Assembly (NCBI GenBank): GCA_904063045.1
Contig: CAJFCJ010000059.1
Location: 55,840 to 119,839 of the forward strand
DNA from: Dimorphilus gyrociliatus
Lineage: Eukaryota; Annelida; Polychaeta; Dinophilidae
DNA length: 64,000 bases
Direction: 5' to 3'
The notes under the pieces were generated by a model. It was not told the DNA's origin, did not search any database, and saw only the letters and a program-made list of their open reading frames with translations. Shown in pieces: positions 44,922 to 56,955 of the stretch. A program made the position numbers and the translations under genes. Every line of letters starts with the position of its first letter. Position 1 is the stretch's first letter.

Positions 44922-45124
44922 CGACAGAAAATGTCCCCAAATACACAGTTTAACTCTAATCCTAATCCTCTAGCAATTGTCTTTCCTTAGCCTTTTTGAT
45001 TGCTCCTAACCCATAGATGAAACCTTCCCAAGTACAAATCAGTTGTTGCCCTACTCCTCCTAACCCATTTCTCAATCTAAAATCTAATCTTGAAACTTCT
45101 CATTTGTGGACATTTTCTGTTGAT
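44922..45124. repeat. ~200-bp inverted-repeat (MITE-like) element
   Basis: ACAGAAAATGTCCCCAAAT at the left and, inverted, ATTTGTGGACATTTTCTGT at the right. The interior is non-coding with degenerate CCTAA motifs ('taatcctaatcc', 'cctaaccca'). The ends match the MULE arrays at 52315-52560. No clean target duplication was found. Confidence 0.6.
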
Positions 45125-46005
45125 GTAATTCAATTGCTGGTTTCCTCAAAACGCATAAGAAAAGTTCGATAGTGACAATCTGTAAGAATTCTTTTTTAGC
45201 GTACTAATTACTTATAAACCATAAATCAATGAATTCTGCCACGTCAGAAATATTGTTTTTATTAGTTACATCACCTTAATTTCTAACTGTAGAGCTTGGA
45301 GGTGTGTTTGTTTGGTATATTATTTCATAAGTACATTTTTGAATAGCAATTGTGTAACCTGAATTTAGCCTCTTTCCCCATTAAGCAGTCTGCTACAATA
45401 GATGACGTCAATTTGAACTAAACAGCTTAGAGGGCGTTTTGGAGAAATGGATATTCATTGATATCAACGATGAGTGCACTATTATAGATAACAAATATAG
45501 ACTCATCAATAAATTTCTTCCTTAACTATAATTGTAGTTATGGGAAATGGAATATTTAAAATAAAACTGGTAATCTTTTCAATTATATATATATATATTT
45601 CATATAACACCAATATAACAGCTGCTTTCAATCAAATTCAATTTCCTTAAGATTGAATGTTAAAAACAAGAAAAATAATGTTGAATTGTATACCAGTTTC
45701 TTTTTTTTGTTAATATCAATAATAAAGATATTTTCTAATTTAGAACAGATATCTTTAGGATAAACGAATTTTTTAGCGAGTTTGTCTAATCATGTTTCTC
45801 GAAAACAATATCTTCATTGTTTATACTAGTTGTTTGCCTACCATTTCAATAGGTTGTTTTACAAAAAGGCCTATTTATTTGGGTTGCACAAAATTAGATT
45901 CTATACTATATGTCGGCAATCTATTTATAATTCTGTCTACTATTTTTCTTTGTTCAAAAACAGAAAGTAGAATTCTTCTCTTATCGACTTGGACACACTA
46001 TTGGA
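45125..46005. other. spacer upstream of the STAT gene
   Basis: No supported gene; the frame at 45792-46010 is judged random. Confidence 0.4.
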
Positions 46006-46022
46006 TATAAAAAGTATAAAAA
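46006..46022 (+). promoter_or_regulatory. possible TATA box of the STAT gene
   Basis: TATAAAAAGTATAAAAAG lies about 75 bp upstream of the STAT ATG (46086). Position and sequence are right for a TATA element, but in AT-rich DNA chance occurrence is likely. Confidence 0.3.
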
Positions 46023-46085
46023 GAACTTCTAGCAGTCATTTATATTTGTGAATTTACTAGAGAGATTGTTTAGACATAAAAAGAA

Positions 46086-48935
46086 ATGTCTAAAAGGTAA
46101 GAATTCCTACATTCGTATTTCATCATCATTGTAAAATTTTATTATTTTATATTTCTCTCATAGAAACTTAAAAGGATGTCAAATTGACAAAAATTCAGAG
46201 TTTTCACAAATAGACATTCAATATTTGAATGAATTGAAAGAGAGAATAAACCTTCAAATTTTACAATTAGAAATTAATGTAATCCGATGATTAATAAAAC
46301 AAAAATTTTACTTTTATCCAATAATTTAATTTCCCTCTCTACAGGAGTGTGTTTGTCAGTTGAAATGTTTTAATTGGCCTAATATTGTAGAAGAAATTCT
46401 TAATTTCTTTAATGTAAACGACATTTCACATATTTTTTTTTTACTTACAAAAATTTTTTTTTCTCATAGAAATTTATTAGAGAAGTTAAAAGGATTATTG
46501 AAGAAATTCATAATGTAATATTTATCTTTATTGAGCAGTGTCAAAGATTTAAAAATGAAGAAACAAACTTTACTGAAATATCAGTAAAACGTATAAATTC
46601 ACTCGATAATTTGTAAGTTAATATTTAGGCTTTTTATTGATATACTAAACTTTTAGAATATTTTTTGACATCTGTTCAGAATGTCTGAATTCATTGAATC
46701 AATACAAGAGTTTGATATCATCTTACAAGAATTGGTTGAAGAATCAGAAATTTTACAGTATTCCGACACTCTAAATTGTAAAACGCTGTTTATGGAAAAA
46801 CACACTTTAATGACTTTAGATAATGATCTAAGAGTAGCTACAAATATCCTATATAATGATCTTCACCAGTTGATAAATCAATTTCTCTTTGTCGTATCAC
46901 CAACACCTGAAATTGTCAAATATGAAAAAAGGAATGTTGTAAAGAGTGAATTTACTATACGTTTAATGTGCAGTGAGGCTTTGAAGTTGACAACTTCTAT
47001 AGGAATTAAGGAAATAAACATTATTCAACAGATACCACAAATGAATACATCTACCTATGAACTTCAAAATAAATCTCCAAAGAAAGTAATTTATCCCAGT
47101 GGAATGGTTAATTTTGAATTTGACTTACTCTTACAAAATACATCTCAAAATAAGGATAGACTCAAAATAGATAAGGATAATGCAGTTGCATCATTCAGAT
47201 ATTATTTAAATGTTGATTTGGAGAAATTCAAATGGCATAATAGGGAATTTAATTTGTGTATTAGCACAAGAGCATTTGGAATCATTTCTCAGACATCACA
47301 AGTTGTTCAGGCTACAGGCAATATGAAATGGTTTAGATGTTTTGGAGAAGCTACTAGAAAACCTTGGAGTGAATTCAAGAATTTATTGTTGGACTATTAC
47401 CATAGAAATACTGGAAGGCATTTAACATCTGAGCAAATCAACTATTTAAGAGACAGATTCAGTAAGAATAACAACTTTTTCACAAATACAAAATTCAAAC
47501 TTTTCCATAATCTTTTGCAGTGTTAGAGAATGATGATAGTATTATCTCTCTTAATGATTTTTTACAGGTAAAAATTAAATATTTTCTCAAATATTTCATC
47601 ATTCGTTTTCTACTAATTTTTGTTTTTTTAAATTAGAAAAGATATTCAGACAGATCTACAAAAACAAATTGTATTAAACTTCAAAAATCAAATTTTACAC
47701 CTTGGTATTGGTTTGTGGCATGCATAAATTTATTAAATAGAAAGGAAGCCAAACAATATTGGCAGCAAGGGTAAGAACAAAAAATTCTTGGGCACTAATT
47801 TTACTGAAATCCAATTGGTTTTTTCCATAGATTGATTTATGGTTTTATAAGTAAAGAATATGCTGATAGAATTCTTACAGATTGTCACCATGGAACTTTT
47901 CTTGTCCGTTTTGCTGAGAGTAGAATACAACCTACCCAGAAAGCAGCACCAAATGCAAATTTTACCTTAGCTGTGAAATATGAAAACACAATCTACCATC
48001 TACAGGATTATTTGACTTTTAATGATTTGGAAGACAAAAAATTGGATTTATTTCAGACCTTAAATGAAATGACAATTCATAGTACTGGAAATAAACTAGT
48101 TGCAAATGGGCAAGTTGTTCTTAGTCCTATAGAAAATCAGCCATTGAAGTTGAAAATTTTCACAGAGATCCTATCTAACAACAACCCGGAATTATGTAAG
48201 AAATAGTAGTTCAATAATAAAAGCAATGTAATTGTATTTTTTCAATCAGCTGAAGATTGTGACTATAATGCAGAGGGTAGAAACTATCATATTATTCTTA
48301 AATCATCTAACAGGTATTAAAAGTTTATTACAATGTGTAAGAGATATGAACATTGTTGAAAGGGTTTACAAGTCAATGAAAAGAGTTCATAGGCTGATTT
48401 AGAGGATTCACAAGAATTTGTAAATAGACTTAAAAACATGTTCTTTTTTGGGAAATTTCTAAATTCTATTATGTTTTCTACTTTATTTAACAATATATGC
48501 AAATTCATTATGAACAACGATGATTTTCCTCTTCAGCTTCCATTTTTAAATATCTCAGAAGATCTATCAGTCAGCAAAATATTCTCTTTCACTTCCTTCA
48601 AATGTAATTTCATTCACCTGTTAAAAATGGAATTGCTTGTTTATTTATCATGTTTTGGAAGAATTCTTCCAATTTTTGCCTTGTTGACCCTTTCAATTGA
48701 CTTACACCATCTATACTGGTCCCAAGGAATGTTAGACTATTGTTTAATTAAAATATTTGATATATTTAGGACTCGGAATAAATTCATCGCGGAATTGAAT
48801 GGAAAGAAAGAAGAATTTGAGCCACTTACACCTGTTGTCAACAACACACCTTTTACCATTGTTCAGGATGTGCTTTCGACTTTGTCTCCTGTGCAAAGCC
48901 CTCCCATGCGAATCTTTATAGAAAATGGTCTGTAA
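46086..48935 (+). CDS. STAT: STAT transcription factor, N-domain-less
   Basis: Ten exons with consistent phases: 46086-46096, 46164-46278, 46345-46413, 46470-46612, 46680-47461, 47521-47567, 47637-47770, 47831-48195, 48250-48313, 48770-48935 (631 residues; family usually 750-850). Helical coiled-coil part, then an Ig-like DNA-binding region ('VVKSEFTIRLMC', 'AVASFRYYLNVDLEKF'), a linker ('NFTPWYWFVACINLL', 'GLIYGFISKEYADRIL') and an SH2 domain with the phosphotyrosine-binding Arg in 'GTFLVRFAESR'. After the SH2 come two tyrosines ('EDCDYNAEGRNYHII') that could be the activating site, and a Ser-Pro-containing tail ('LSPVQSPPMR'). The conserved N-terminal cooperative domain is missing. STATs are phosphorylated at receptors, dimerise through SH2 and activate genes in the nucleus. 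Confidence 0.85.
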
Positions 48936-50325
48936 TCAAAATCCAAGATTAATCACAGTACCATAGATTATGAAACTTTGTTCAGTATGCATCTCCAGCA
49001 GAATAACTCAAATGTATGTCCCAACTTTTCAAAACAATCTAGCCAAGCCAACAGCAAATAATACTTCTATCTTTTCAAGAAATAATATGAATATCAGTGA
49101 TAAAGATTAAATGGCAAGGTACCCCTTTTTTGTTTGGCTTGAAGAAAGAATTATTTTCAAAATTGACAAAACACTTAGGTAATTTAAAGAAAAAACTATA
49201 GGGTTTTAATGTCAAAGAGTACATAATCCAAACTGTTGAGTTTTAATAATGAAATTGTATTTGAAAATTTAAGAATATTTTTGCAGATATTTGAATCTCT
49301 TAACAGAATTTCAATACAATTTATGACAAAATTGATATTTAAGGGTTCACCTATACAAAACTTGTTGTTGTTCACATTACTTTTGAATAATATGATAACT
49401 GTTGATTCTTCTCTGGGGATTTGTTTCTCCTAGCCATTTAGCTTATTCATGACTGTTCATCATTTGAATTACACCTATCACAATAAATTGAACTGCTGCC
49501 AAAGTTACAAATTCTATTTATCATTCAATTATGAATTGTCCTTGACCTTGGAAATTTTTTTATATGGCTGAATATTATTTATTTTTCAATTTTGATTTGT
49601 ATTAAATTATGAATGGCACATCACCACCCAGATAATTACTATAAATAGTTCACTATCCTTATACAGTATAGATTTCACATAACAAAGGAAGGTTTCTCAA
49701 GCCTTAATACATTTATTACATTAGGGTGTTTTATTGGTGTGTAGATCTTTCAAGTAGGTTTATCAGTATAGTCAGATATCTGATCCCATATAAACATATG
49801 TAACTTGATAGTGGAATTAAATTTCCACATCTTCTATCTTTCAGCAACCTTTAATGTAGAGACAATTTGATAAAAATCTCAAAAAAAAGGATACAATTTT
49901 CTGTTTTTCACATTAACATTTTATCCCTTGTTATAATTACTTATCATTGTGTCTGTATGTTTCTAAAATATTAAGAAAAATATATATATTTTAGAGTTGA
50001 TGAACTGTCTATGTTATGTTTATCTTATTTAACAGAATGTTACAATGTTGAACATTTAGGACCAGACCTGATGGAATAGGTTAGCTTATCTGGCAGTTTC
50101 AAGTGTTTTTTTTTGCTTCAGAAAAATGATTTTCTTGATATTCAACTGAGCTGTTTAGTGTTACATTCTTTCACAACAATTAGAGGAAAGAATTTAGATA
50201 TTTTTTCATTAGATATACATATTCATTCCTAAAAGAAGAATGAAAATAACAAATGTAAATTACTGATTAATTTTTGTTGTTGCACTAAAATCTTGACCTT
50301 TTTTGAGAAAAAAGCTTTATTTAAA
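48936..50325. other. intergenic stretch, no gene seen
   Basis: AT-rich; the small open frame at 49236-49433 has no domain. No repeat family of this window was recognised. Confidence 0.4.
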
Positions 50326-50327
50326 TA

Positions 50328-50836
50328 TTTAAATTATGAAAACATTCAACTCACATTTAAGCAGTTTAACAGTTTCTTGTTGTAAATCTTTTGGTATTGC
50401 ACACTTTCCAATATTAGTTATAAGTGTACAATTTGAAAGATTTTCTCTTCCATTTAGTTTTGACAGCAGTCTTTGACAAGCTTTATTAAAAATAACACCA
50501 ATATTTTAGGTAAAAGTCTTAATATGAAACAAAACTTTGAATAATAATACCAAAGCTCCATTCAATTTCTGTAATCTGAATTGCTAAGTCATTGTTTAAA
50601 CCAGGACAGGCTTTTTTGAGACACAGCTTTAGTTTTTTGCCCTGTTCACAAAGTTTTTCAGCATTAAATGACTTTAGAAGCTGCAACTGTTCAAATACAG
50701 ATTGACAAAGACATTCCATACATTTTGTATAACAATCATCTTGATCAACATTCTCCATTTCATGAAAAGGAGAATATGTAATTAGGTCAAAATCATGAAT
50801 ACTGTTGCCAAGTTTTCTATTCTGCTCCTTTGACAA
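50328..50836 (-). CDS. small cysteine-rich protein (unrecognised)
   Basis: Two exons on the minus strand: 50825 (after acceptor ccttgtcaaag) to about 50552, then about 50482 to 50346 or 50328. Splicing joins '...TEIEWSF' to 'ACQRLLSKLNGRENLS' in frame. Together they hold ten cysteines, including CYTKCMECLC, CLKKAC and NC..C, in a mostly helical, amphipathic context. This looks like a secreted disulphide-bonded domain. The exon with start codon and signal peptide was not found; the apparent first Met uses a TTG. A donor-like GTGAGT after 'KLLK' would create a stop directly on splicing. Confidence 0.45.
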
Positions 50837-51395
50837 GGAAAAAAGAGGATAATCATTGGTGTCAAATTAAAGATTTTTTAATTTTAAATCAGTTAAAAAG
50901 AACATTTGTTAATGTTATGGAAACTGTTGCTGTTCAACAAAAAAGAACAAAGTCCACTGAAAAAATGATATGTATTTGAAAAAGTGCACAGTTAACTTTT
51001 CACTACATTCCATTCCTTTTCTCATTCATGATACAGTGTTTCATTTTTCAAATTGCAATAATTATCATTGTTCACAAATTCATTTTCTCGGATTGAAATG
51101 TAAAATAAATTCATATTTAAATTGTTTAAAATACATAAAAACTGTTTTGTAAATTTTTCAGAATGTTTATATCGATTAACAGAGAATAGAAGATATGCAG
51201 ATAGTAATTTTATACTGCCAGCAACATTTTATGATCACTTGTGATTAGTATGAATTGTGCAGGTTATCTAAAAAAAATACACCAAAAGTGAATAATCTTT
51301 ATTTTTTTCTAACCAGAAATATTGTAAATATACATTCATTTCTGTTCCTCTTAATAAAATATGTTACTTGAAAAAGATAACAATAGCTGAAAGGG
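50837..51395. other. spacer
   Basis: Nothing recognised; the missing 5' exon of the gene at 50328-50836 may lie here. Confidence 0.35.
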
Positions 51396-51397
51396 GT

Positions 51398-51470
51398 TGG
51401 GAAAATACGTCCTTGGGAAAAAATGTCCTAAAGGCTGGGAAAAAAGTCCTATGCCTGGCAAAAGATATAC
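51398..51470. repeat. short array with core gggaaaaNNgtcct
   Basis: Four loose units: 'gggaaaatacgtcctt', 'gggaaaaaatgtcctaa', 'gggaaaaaagtcctat', 'ggcaaaagatatactt'. It is related in form to the AGAAAAYGTCC arrays nearby. Confidence 0.5.
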
Positions 51471-51869
51471 TTGTCCTAATTATTGATACTTATAATCAGA
51501 AATGTTTTTCTCTTTGCTGTTTACTTCATTTATAGAATAAAATATTAATATTTTTGAAGAAAGGGATATGTATTGTGATGTTTTTACCAGTTTTCTCTGA
51601 ATTATGTAATGCTATTAAAAGAGAAATGAGTTATTTCCTTGTCTTGTCTGTAAGTGAAAGATAAATTTTGCATTTCTTGGCATGTTTTCAGGCTAATTTG
51701 TTTTTTAAGCATTGAAACTCTGGTATTGATTTGGTTTATTGAATATTACAAGATTATACATTTTTTAAGAACCCTTCTTTCCAGTGAGTTATTATTTATC
51801 ATTTTTGTATTGGCAGCCATATTTGATTTTGAAAGTGAATTTATTTTTGCAGAAACTTAGTAATGGCAC
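51471..51869. other. spacer
   Basis: Nothing supported; the hydrophobic frame at 51654-51860 shows no domain. Confidence 0.35.
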
Positions 51870-52312
51870 CTGTTTTGTATTAATTGTAATAAAAGATTTT
51901 ATGGCAGACAGAGAAAGATGAAATGCAGTGACTGCGAAGATTATGTCCATGCCAAATGCATCAAAGGTCTGTCTCTTTATATGTTTTTATTAAATTATTC
52001 ACTTTTTTCATTTTCAATTTAGAATCTGAAAGAGTATTTTGCAATAATTGTGCAGAAAAGTTCAGGATTGAAGAAATTGCATGTTCACTTTGTCATCATA
52101 TCTGTAAAGGTGATATTTACTATGTACAAACATACATTTATTTAACTTTGCTTAATATTACAGAAATGAAAGATGATAAGTGTTCTTCATGCAAAAGTTT
52201 GAGTGAAAGATATTGTCTCATTAGTTTATCAGATGTGATTAATGATGATCCCATTGTAAAAGCTGCTCTGAGTTGTACTCATAATAACATGGTTAAAGAC
52301 AATTGTAGGGTT
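51870..52312 (+). pseudogene. MULE relic: N-terminal PHD-like zinc fingers
   Basis: Exons 51870-51966, 52021-52109 and 52165-52310 encode 'CINCNKRFYGRQRKMKC' with 'CEDYVHAKC', then 'FCNNCAEKF' with 'CSLCHHIC', then 'CSSCKSLSERYC'. The first matches the finger at the start of MULE-1 (17189) and MULE-3 (53023). The start codon is out of frame and there is no FLYWCH or transposase; the sequence runs into a repeat array at 52315. Confidence 0.6.
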
Positions 52313-52314
52313 CA

Positions 52315-52560
52315 GACAGAAAACGTCCCCAAACAGACAGAAAATGTCCCCAAAAATTAATTGTCAAAAAAGTTGAAAAAAATTAAAAAAATTTCACCAT
52401 TTTTACAATGACGGTATAGGAAGATATAGTCTTTTTTGTTATATGTCATTATTTCAGCAAAAAAAAAAGAACTATATAAAATAAACTAAAGAACAGAAAA
52501 CGTCCTCAAAGTGACAGAAAACATCCCCAAAGTGACAGAAAACATCCACAAGCTCAGAGA
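52315..52560 (+). repeat. two ACAGAAAAYGTCCCCAA arrays (MULE-type ends)
   Basis: Two direct units at 52315-52352, then after about 140 bp four more at 52494-52560 (ACAGAAAACGTCCTCAAAGTG, ACAGAAAACATCCCCAAAGTG and so on). Unit length is about 20-21 bp. The core AGAAAACGTCC also forms the right-hand array at 56867-56955 in inverted orientation. Confidence 0.7.
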
Positions 52561-53022
52561 AAATCCCCTAATGCAGACAGAAGAACAGGCTATGTCAATT
52601 AAAAAATATCTGCACAAAATAATATAAAAATTTTTACAATATTTCACAAAATTCAAAATAAATGCTCCTAAAAACAATTGGAAATCTTCAGGCAGTAAGA
52701 CAGAAAAATTCTACTTCCTTCTTTATTATCACTCATTAGAGGTAATGTGAAAATTTATTATTTATTGTTTTTTTTTCAAAGCTTTATTATTATATTAATT
52801 TTTTAACACTACAAAGGATTTTTATAATCAAAAGTTTATATATCATCCTAACCAAAAAATTGACAATTTGAAGTTCATTTTTATCTTTTAATTTGATTTT
52901 TACATTGTAATGCTTGTGGTAATCCAATTATCATCCAATCATTTTGACTTTTCATATCAATTTTACTCTAACAAATTATTACTTACCAAGGTTTGAAAAA
53001 GAATATTCTCAATTTTTCAATA
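52561..53022. other. AT-rich sub-terminal region
   Basis: No coding signal; it probably lies between a MULE terminal array and its first exon. Confidence 0.35.
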
Positions 53023-54338
53023 ATGGAAAACACATGCTATATCTGCAATGATGCCTTCATAGGCAGCCAAATTAAAGGCAAATGTTGTCTTTGTTTCAAA
53101 ACATGCCATATCAAGTGCATTCAGGGTTTGTATTATTTATGCCTTTAAAAAATCAATCATCCTAATGATTCAGATCCAGCATCAAATTCACCATTATGTT
53201 TAAGTTGTTTTCAAATCTCAAAAAGAAATTGTTCTGTAATCTTGAAGAGAATAGATGAAGAAAAAGAACAAAGCATAAATGAATCCAGAGAGGAGTTGAG
53301 ATTATCATTTTCTTTTGAGAGCATGGAAAGCATTGATGATTGTTCAAAACGAGTTCAAAGTGTTGTGAATGAGGAGGATATTATGTTCAGTAATGAAATT
53401 GAAGTAAGTACACTGACTACACTCACTGGTGGAGAAATCTCTGATGTGCAGGAAGAGTCTTTTGAAAGTGATATTGATCAAACCAAAAATGACACAGACA
53501 AATGTCATTTTAAAATTTTACCAAAAGCAAGTCAGAAAGGAAAAGACATTTTAATCTATAATGGATATACCTTTAATGTTAAAATCAAAAGAAAAGCTAC
53601 TACAACATGGATTTGCTCAGTTCGTAATAAATCTAACAAATGTTCTGCTACCATCATTCAAAAAGAAAAAAATTTCCATTGTGGAAGAAAAAACCACAAC
53701 CACTCACCAGTGAAAAATGTTGAAAAGCAGATTGTCATTAGAAATGATATCAAATAGAAATCTGCTAATGATATTAAATCATCAGGAAAAAGAATAGCTG
53801 AGGAAATTCTTTTAAAACATTGTCATGGAAAATGTAGTTTGCACAATTGCAAAGAAGTAGCCAACTACAGCAGGAGAAAAAATAGACCGGTTGAACCAAA
53901 TGATTTAAATTTTCAACTTGATTTAACTGATCATCAGTTAAAACTCTTGTCTATGGCAAAGATATGGTACATGGATGGTACTTTCAAAATTGCAAGAGAT
54001 CCATTTGTTCAAATATTTTCAATACATGGCTTTTTAAAGAAAAATGGAGAGTTGAAGCAGGTGCCATTGCTTTTTTCATTTCTAAGCTCAAAAAAGAAAA
54101 GAGCTTATAAATTATTATTCAAGGTAAGTTAGGTTTATAAATACTTGAATCAATGACAACCTATGAATTTAGGCTGTAAATGAGCTAACTGACAAAAATT
54201 GTTTTGGACTACGAAAAGGCAATATGGAAAGGTATCAGAGATACTTGGACAGATATTTTAATGGTTGATTGCTCTTTTCACTGGTCACAAGCAATATTCC
54301 GAAAAATTCAGGTTAGGAAAAACGTTGAATAGTGTAAA
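53023..54338 (+). pseudogene. MULE-3 transposase, 5' part, decayed
   Basis: Exon 1 at 53023-53125 encodes a CxxC-CxxC-HxxC finger ('CYICNDAFIG...CCLCFKTCHIKC'); exon 2 starts at 53174. A FLYWCH-like finger lies near 53,560-53,720 ('TTWICSVRNKSNKC', 'HNH'). TAG at 53755-53757 interrupts the frame. The DDE core is partly kept (WYMDGTF near 53,970), with a ~25-residue deletion before it, and after an intron 'VLDYEKAIWKG' and 'CSFHWSQAIFRKIQ' in a shifted frame. The sequence stops at the family-B LTR; the Glu-containing C-terminal part is missing. Confidence 0.75.
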
Positions 54339-55273
54339 TGTACACATACATTCATCAGCTATATTCTACAATAGAGAAGTAGTATTAAACCAGTATTGTA
54401 CTATGCAGATAGCACTGATAAAGATAAGCAGTAGTGACCTAGTTTCACATAGGGCAGTGCATACACATTATGCAGCAATAAAACCTATTAAATTATATAA
54501 AGAATATTTGCTATTTGCAACCTAGCATTAATATTACAATTTATTAATCCATAAATTTATGATTTTGAACTAAAACTAGTTCAATTAATTATCAATTATG
54601 CTTAAATTCTAAGTTTAGATTATATTCACTATTCAACAGTATTGTATACACAATACTGTTCTTTTTAACATGCATTAATCAGATATACTTCCTCCTTATA
54701 TGCTCATGCTAAATTTACTAACTCAATCAATTGAATATCATTATTAAGGTAGAATATAAAAACGGTCAAATATACAATCTACATGTTTTCTTGATTGTTC
54801 GACTTGTCCTACTAAAATTGTTACATCTTATGCAACTCTCCAACCTTTGAAATTCAACTATTATTTAGAAGAGGAAAACAATAAAAACATGACCATATTT
54901 ACAACTTTTCTTTGTCTTCAAATGTTACTTTTCTTTTTGTGAACATTGAAATTTGTGAACTATCAACCCTTAAAAGAGTATATAAACCCTACGAAATTAA
55001 CAGTTGATAGTTCAGTTTTCTAACCATCAGCTAGTTGTTTAAACTAGCTTGTTTAGAACTAGAAGCTCATTTTACTCAATACATATTCTTTGGACAAAAT
55101 ACTGGTGTTTTGTTAATTAACTTCTACCGAAATTGCCTTTGTTAGACTATTTGTGGACGAACTTTAAAGGTTCTATTTGTGTGAGTACTTTGGCAAGTTG
55201 GTAAATGATTGGAAAGGACGATTACAGTTGTGACGAACCAGAAATTCCTACAATTACAATACAACAAAGTACA
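54339..55273 (+). repeat. LTR of family B, solo
   Basis: 935 bp, TGTACACATAC...AAAGTACA, matching 30271-31204 in reverse. There is no primer site after it and no polypurine tract before it. The flanks (TAAA / TAAC) do not match, and the MULE sequences on the two sides come from different copies, so this is probably the product of recombination between two elements. Confidence 0.85.
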
Positions 55274-56663
55274 TAACATAAAGGAAAAAAGGAACAAAAC
55301 AACATTCTGGATATGTAGTGTTAGGAACTAAAGAAACAAATGTTCAGCAACAGTTAGCCAGCAGGGGAACAACTTTTATCCTGGAAAGATGTCACATTCT
55401 CATGAAAGAGTACCAGATCTTGAAAAGAAAATAACCATCAGAAATGAACTGAAAAATGCTTGCAATAAAGATATTATTAGTTCAGGAAAACGTTTAGCTG
55501 AAAATGTTCTGGTGGAACATTGCAGTTCTGGTGAAGCTATTCCATCTTTAGATAATTGTACAAGACTGGCAAACTGGACAAGAAAGAAGTTTAGACCAGC
55601 TGAACCTCAAAGTATTCACTTTGATCTGGTAAAAACATTTATACCTGATGACTTTTTACAAATGGATATTCAAATGGAGAATGATAGAATACTGATATTT
55701 TCAACTTTAAAGCAAATTGACTTATTATCAAAGGGTAAAATATGGTTTATGGATGGCACATTTAAATGTGTAAAAGACCCATTTTATCAACTTTTTTCCA
55801 TTCATGGATTCATCAAAAAGAATGGTGAGATGAAACAAGTTCCAATGGCATTTGCTTTTATGGGATCCAAGAAAAAGGTGGCTTACAAGAAACTTTTTAA
55901 GGTGCAGAAACTTTACATTTCAACTTTAATGATCTGATAACTTTCAAAGCAGGCAATGCAAGATTTAACAAATGGACATAGCCCTAAAAAAATTGTTGTG
56001 GACTTTGAAAAGGCTATTTGGAAAGCTTTATCCTCCACTTATCCTCAGACAATCATTAAAGGATGTGTTTTTCACTGGACACAAGCAGTTTATAGAAACA
56101 TTCAAGTAATTGAATCAACCACTTCAGATGCAGATATAATACATATGTTTTTTTTCCAGGAATTGGGATTTTGTAAGATGTACAAGGAAAGAGGAGCAGA
56201 ATATGATGTCATGAAAAAGTTAATGACCTTACCTTTCCTGCCTTCTGATTTAGTTCAACCAACTTTTCAGGCTATAAAAGAAATATGTTCCTTTGAAATA
56301 CATCCTTTATTTGAGTACATTGAAACTCAATGGATAGATGGATATTTTAAACCAGAGATGTGGTCTGTATATGGTGAGGCTATCAGAACCAATAATGACA
56401 TTGAGGGCTGGCATCGCAGGTTAAACAAAAATCATCAATCTAACTCTGGCTTCTATTCCCTTTTGGATGAACTGAAAAGAGAAGCAGATCTGATAAAACT
56501 ATATAAAAAACTGCTGAGCGAGAAGAAAATCTGTAGACAGCAAAGAAAAGTATATCAGAATATTCAAAGCAAAATATTTAGCTTATGGCAACAATTTGAG
56601 GTTGCTTCAATCACATCATTGGATTTACTTGAAAAAGCTTCCAATTTTTATAGCCCAGTCTAA
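55274..56663 (+). pseudogene. MULE-2 transposase, 5'-truncated
   Basis: Begins in the middle of a FLYWCH finger with an in-frame TAA ('TTFWICSVRN*RNKCSA', then 'HSH' near 55,395). The remainder is open: exons to 55901, 55953-56105 and 56160-56663 with short introns. Catalytic core: Asp in WFMDGTF, Asp in VVDFEKA, CVFHWTQA, and Glu in TNNDIEGWH; the C-terminal tail is 'LLSEKKICRQQRKVYQ'. Residues differ from MULE-1 at many positions, so it is a separate family member. The second intron is in-frame and could be read through. Confidence 0.8.
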
Positions 56664-56866
56664 TATCTCTTTGTTCTTCAATTTTGTTACACTGTTGTCT
56701 ATCATTATTATTATTATTGGTCTTTAGTTGTACTTATTTAATATATTCATATTCAAATATTTCCAGTTGTTCTTATTTAGTTTTTTCCTTTCAAATTTGA
56801 CTTATAACTCTGAATATTAAATATTTTCATCCCTACATCAAATTCCTCTAAGAGGCATTTCATCTA

Positions 56867-56955
56867 TTGGACATTTTCTCCAGTGGACGTTTTCTCCAGT
56901 GGACATTTTCTCCAAACAGTGGACGTTTTCTCCAAATAGTGGACGTTTTCTCCTG
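56867..56955 (-). repeat. right terminal array of MULE-2
   Basis: Five direct units, alternately GGACATTTTCTCCAGT and GGACGTTTTCTCCAAA(C/T)AGT, beginning 200 bp after the transposase stop. In reverse they read AGAAAACGTCC, the core of the arrays at 52315-52560. Confidence 0.7.

Noticed and set aside
45792-46010. 72-codon frame upstream of STAT
   Set aside because: No domain, no splice link to STAT in phase, and it runs into the probable promoter.
47461-47530. Premature stop in the STAT linker
   Set aside because: A GTAAGA donor at 47462 and TTTTGCAG acceptor at 47520 remove it in frame.
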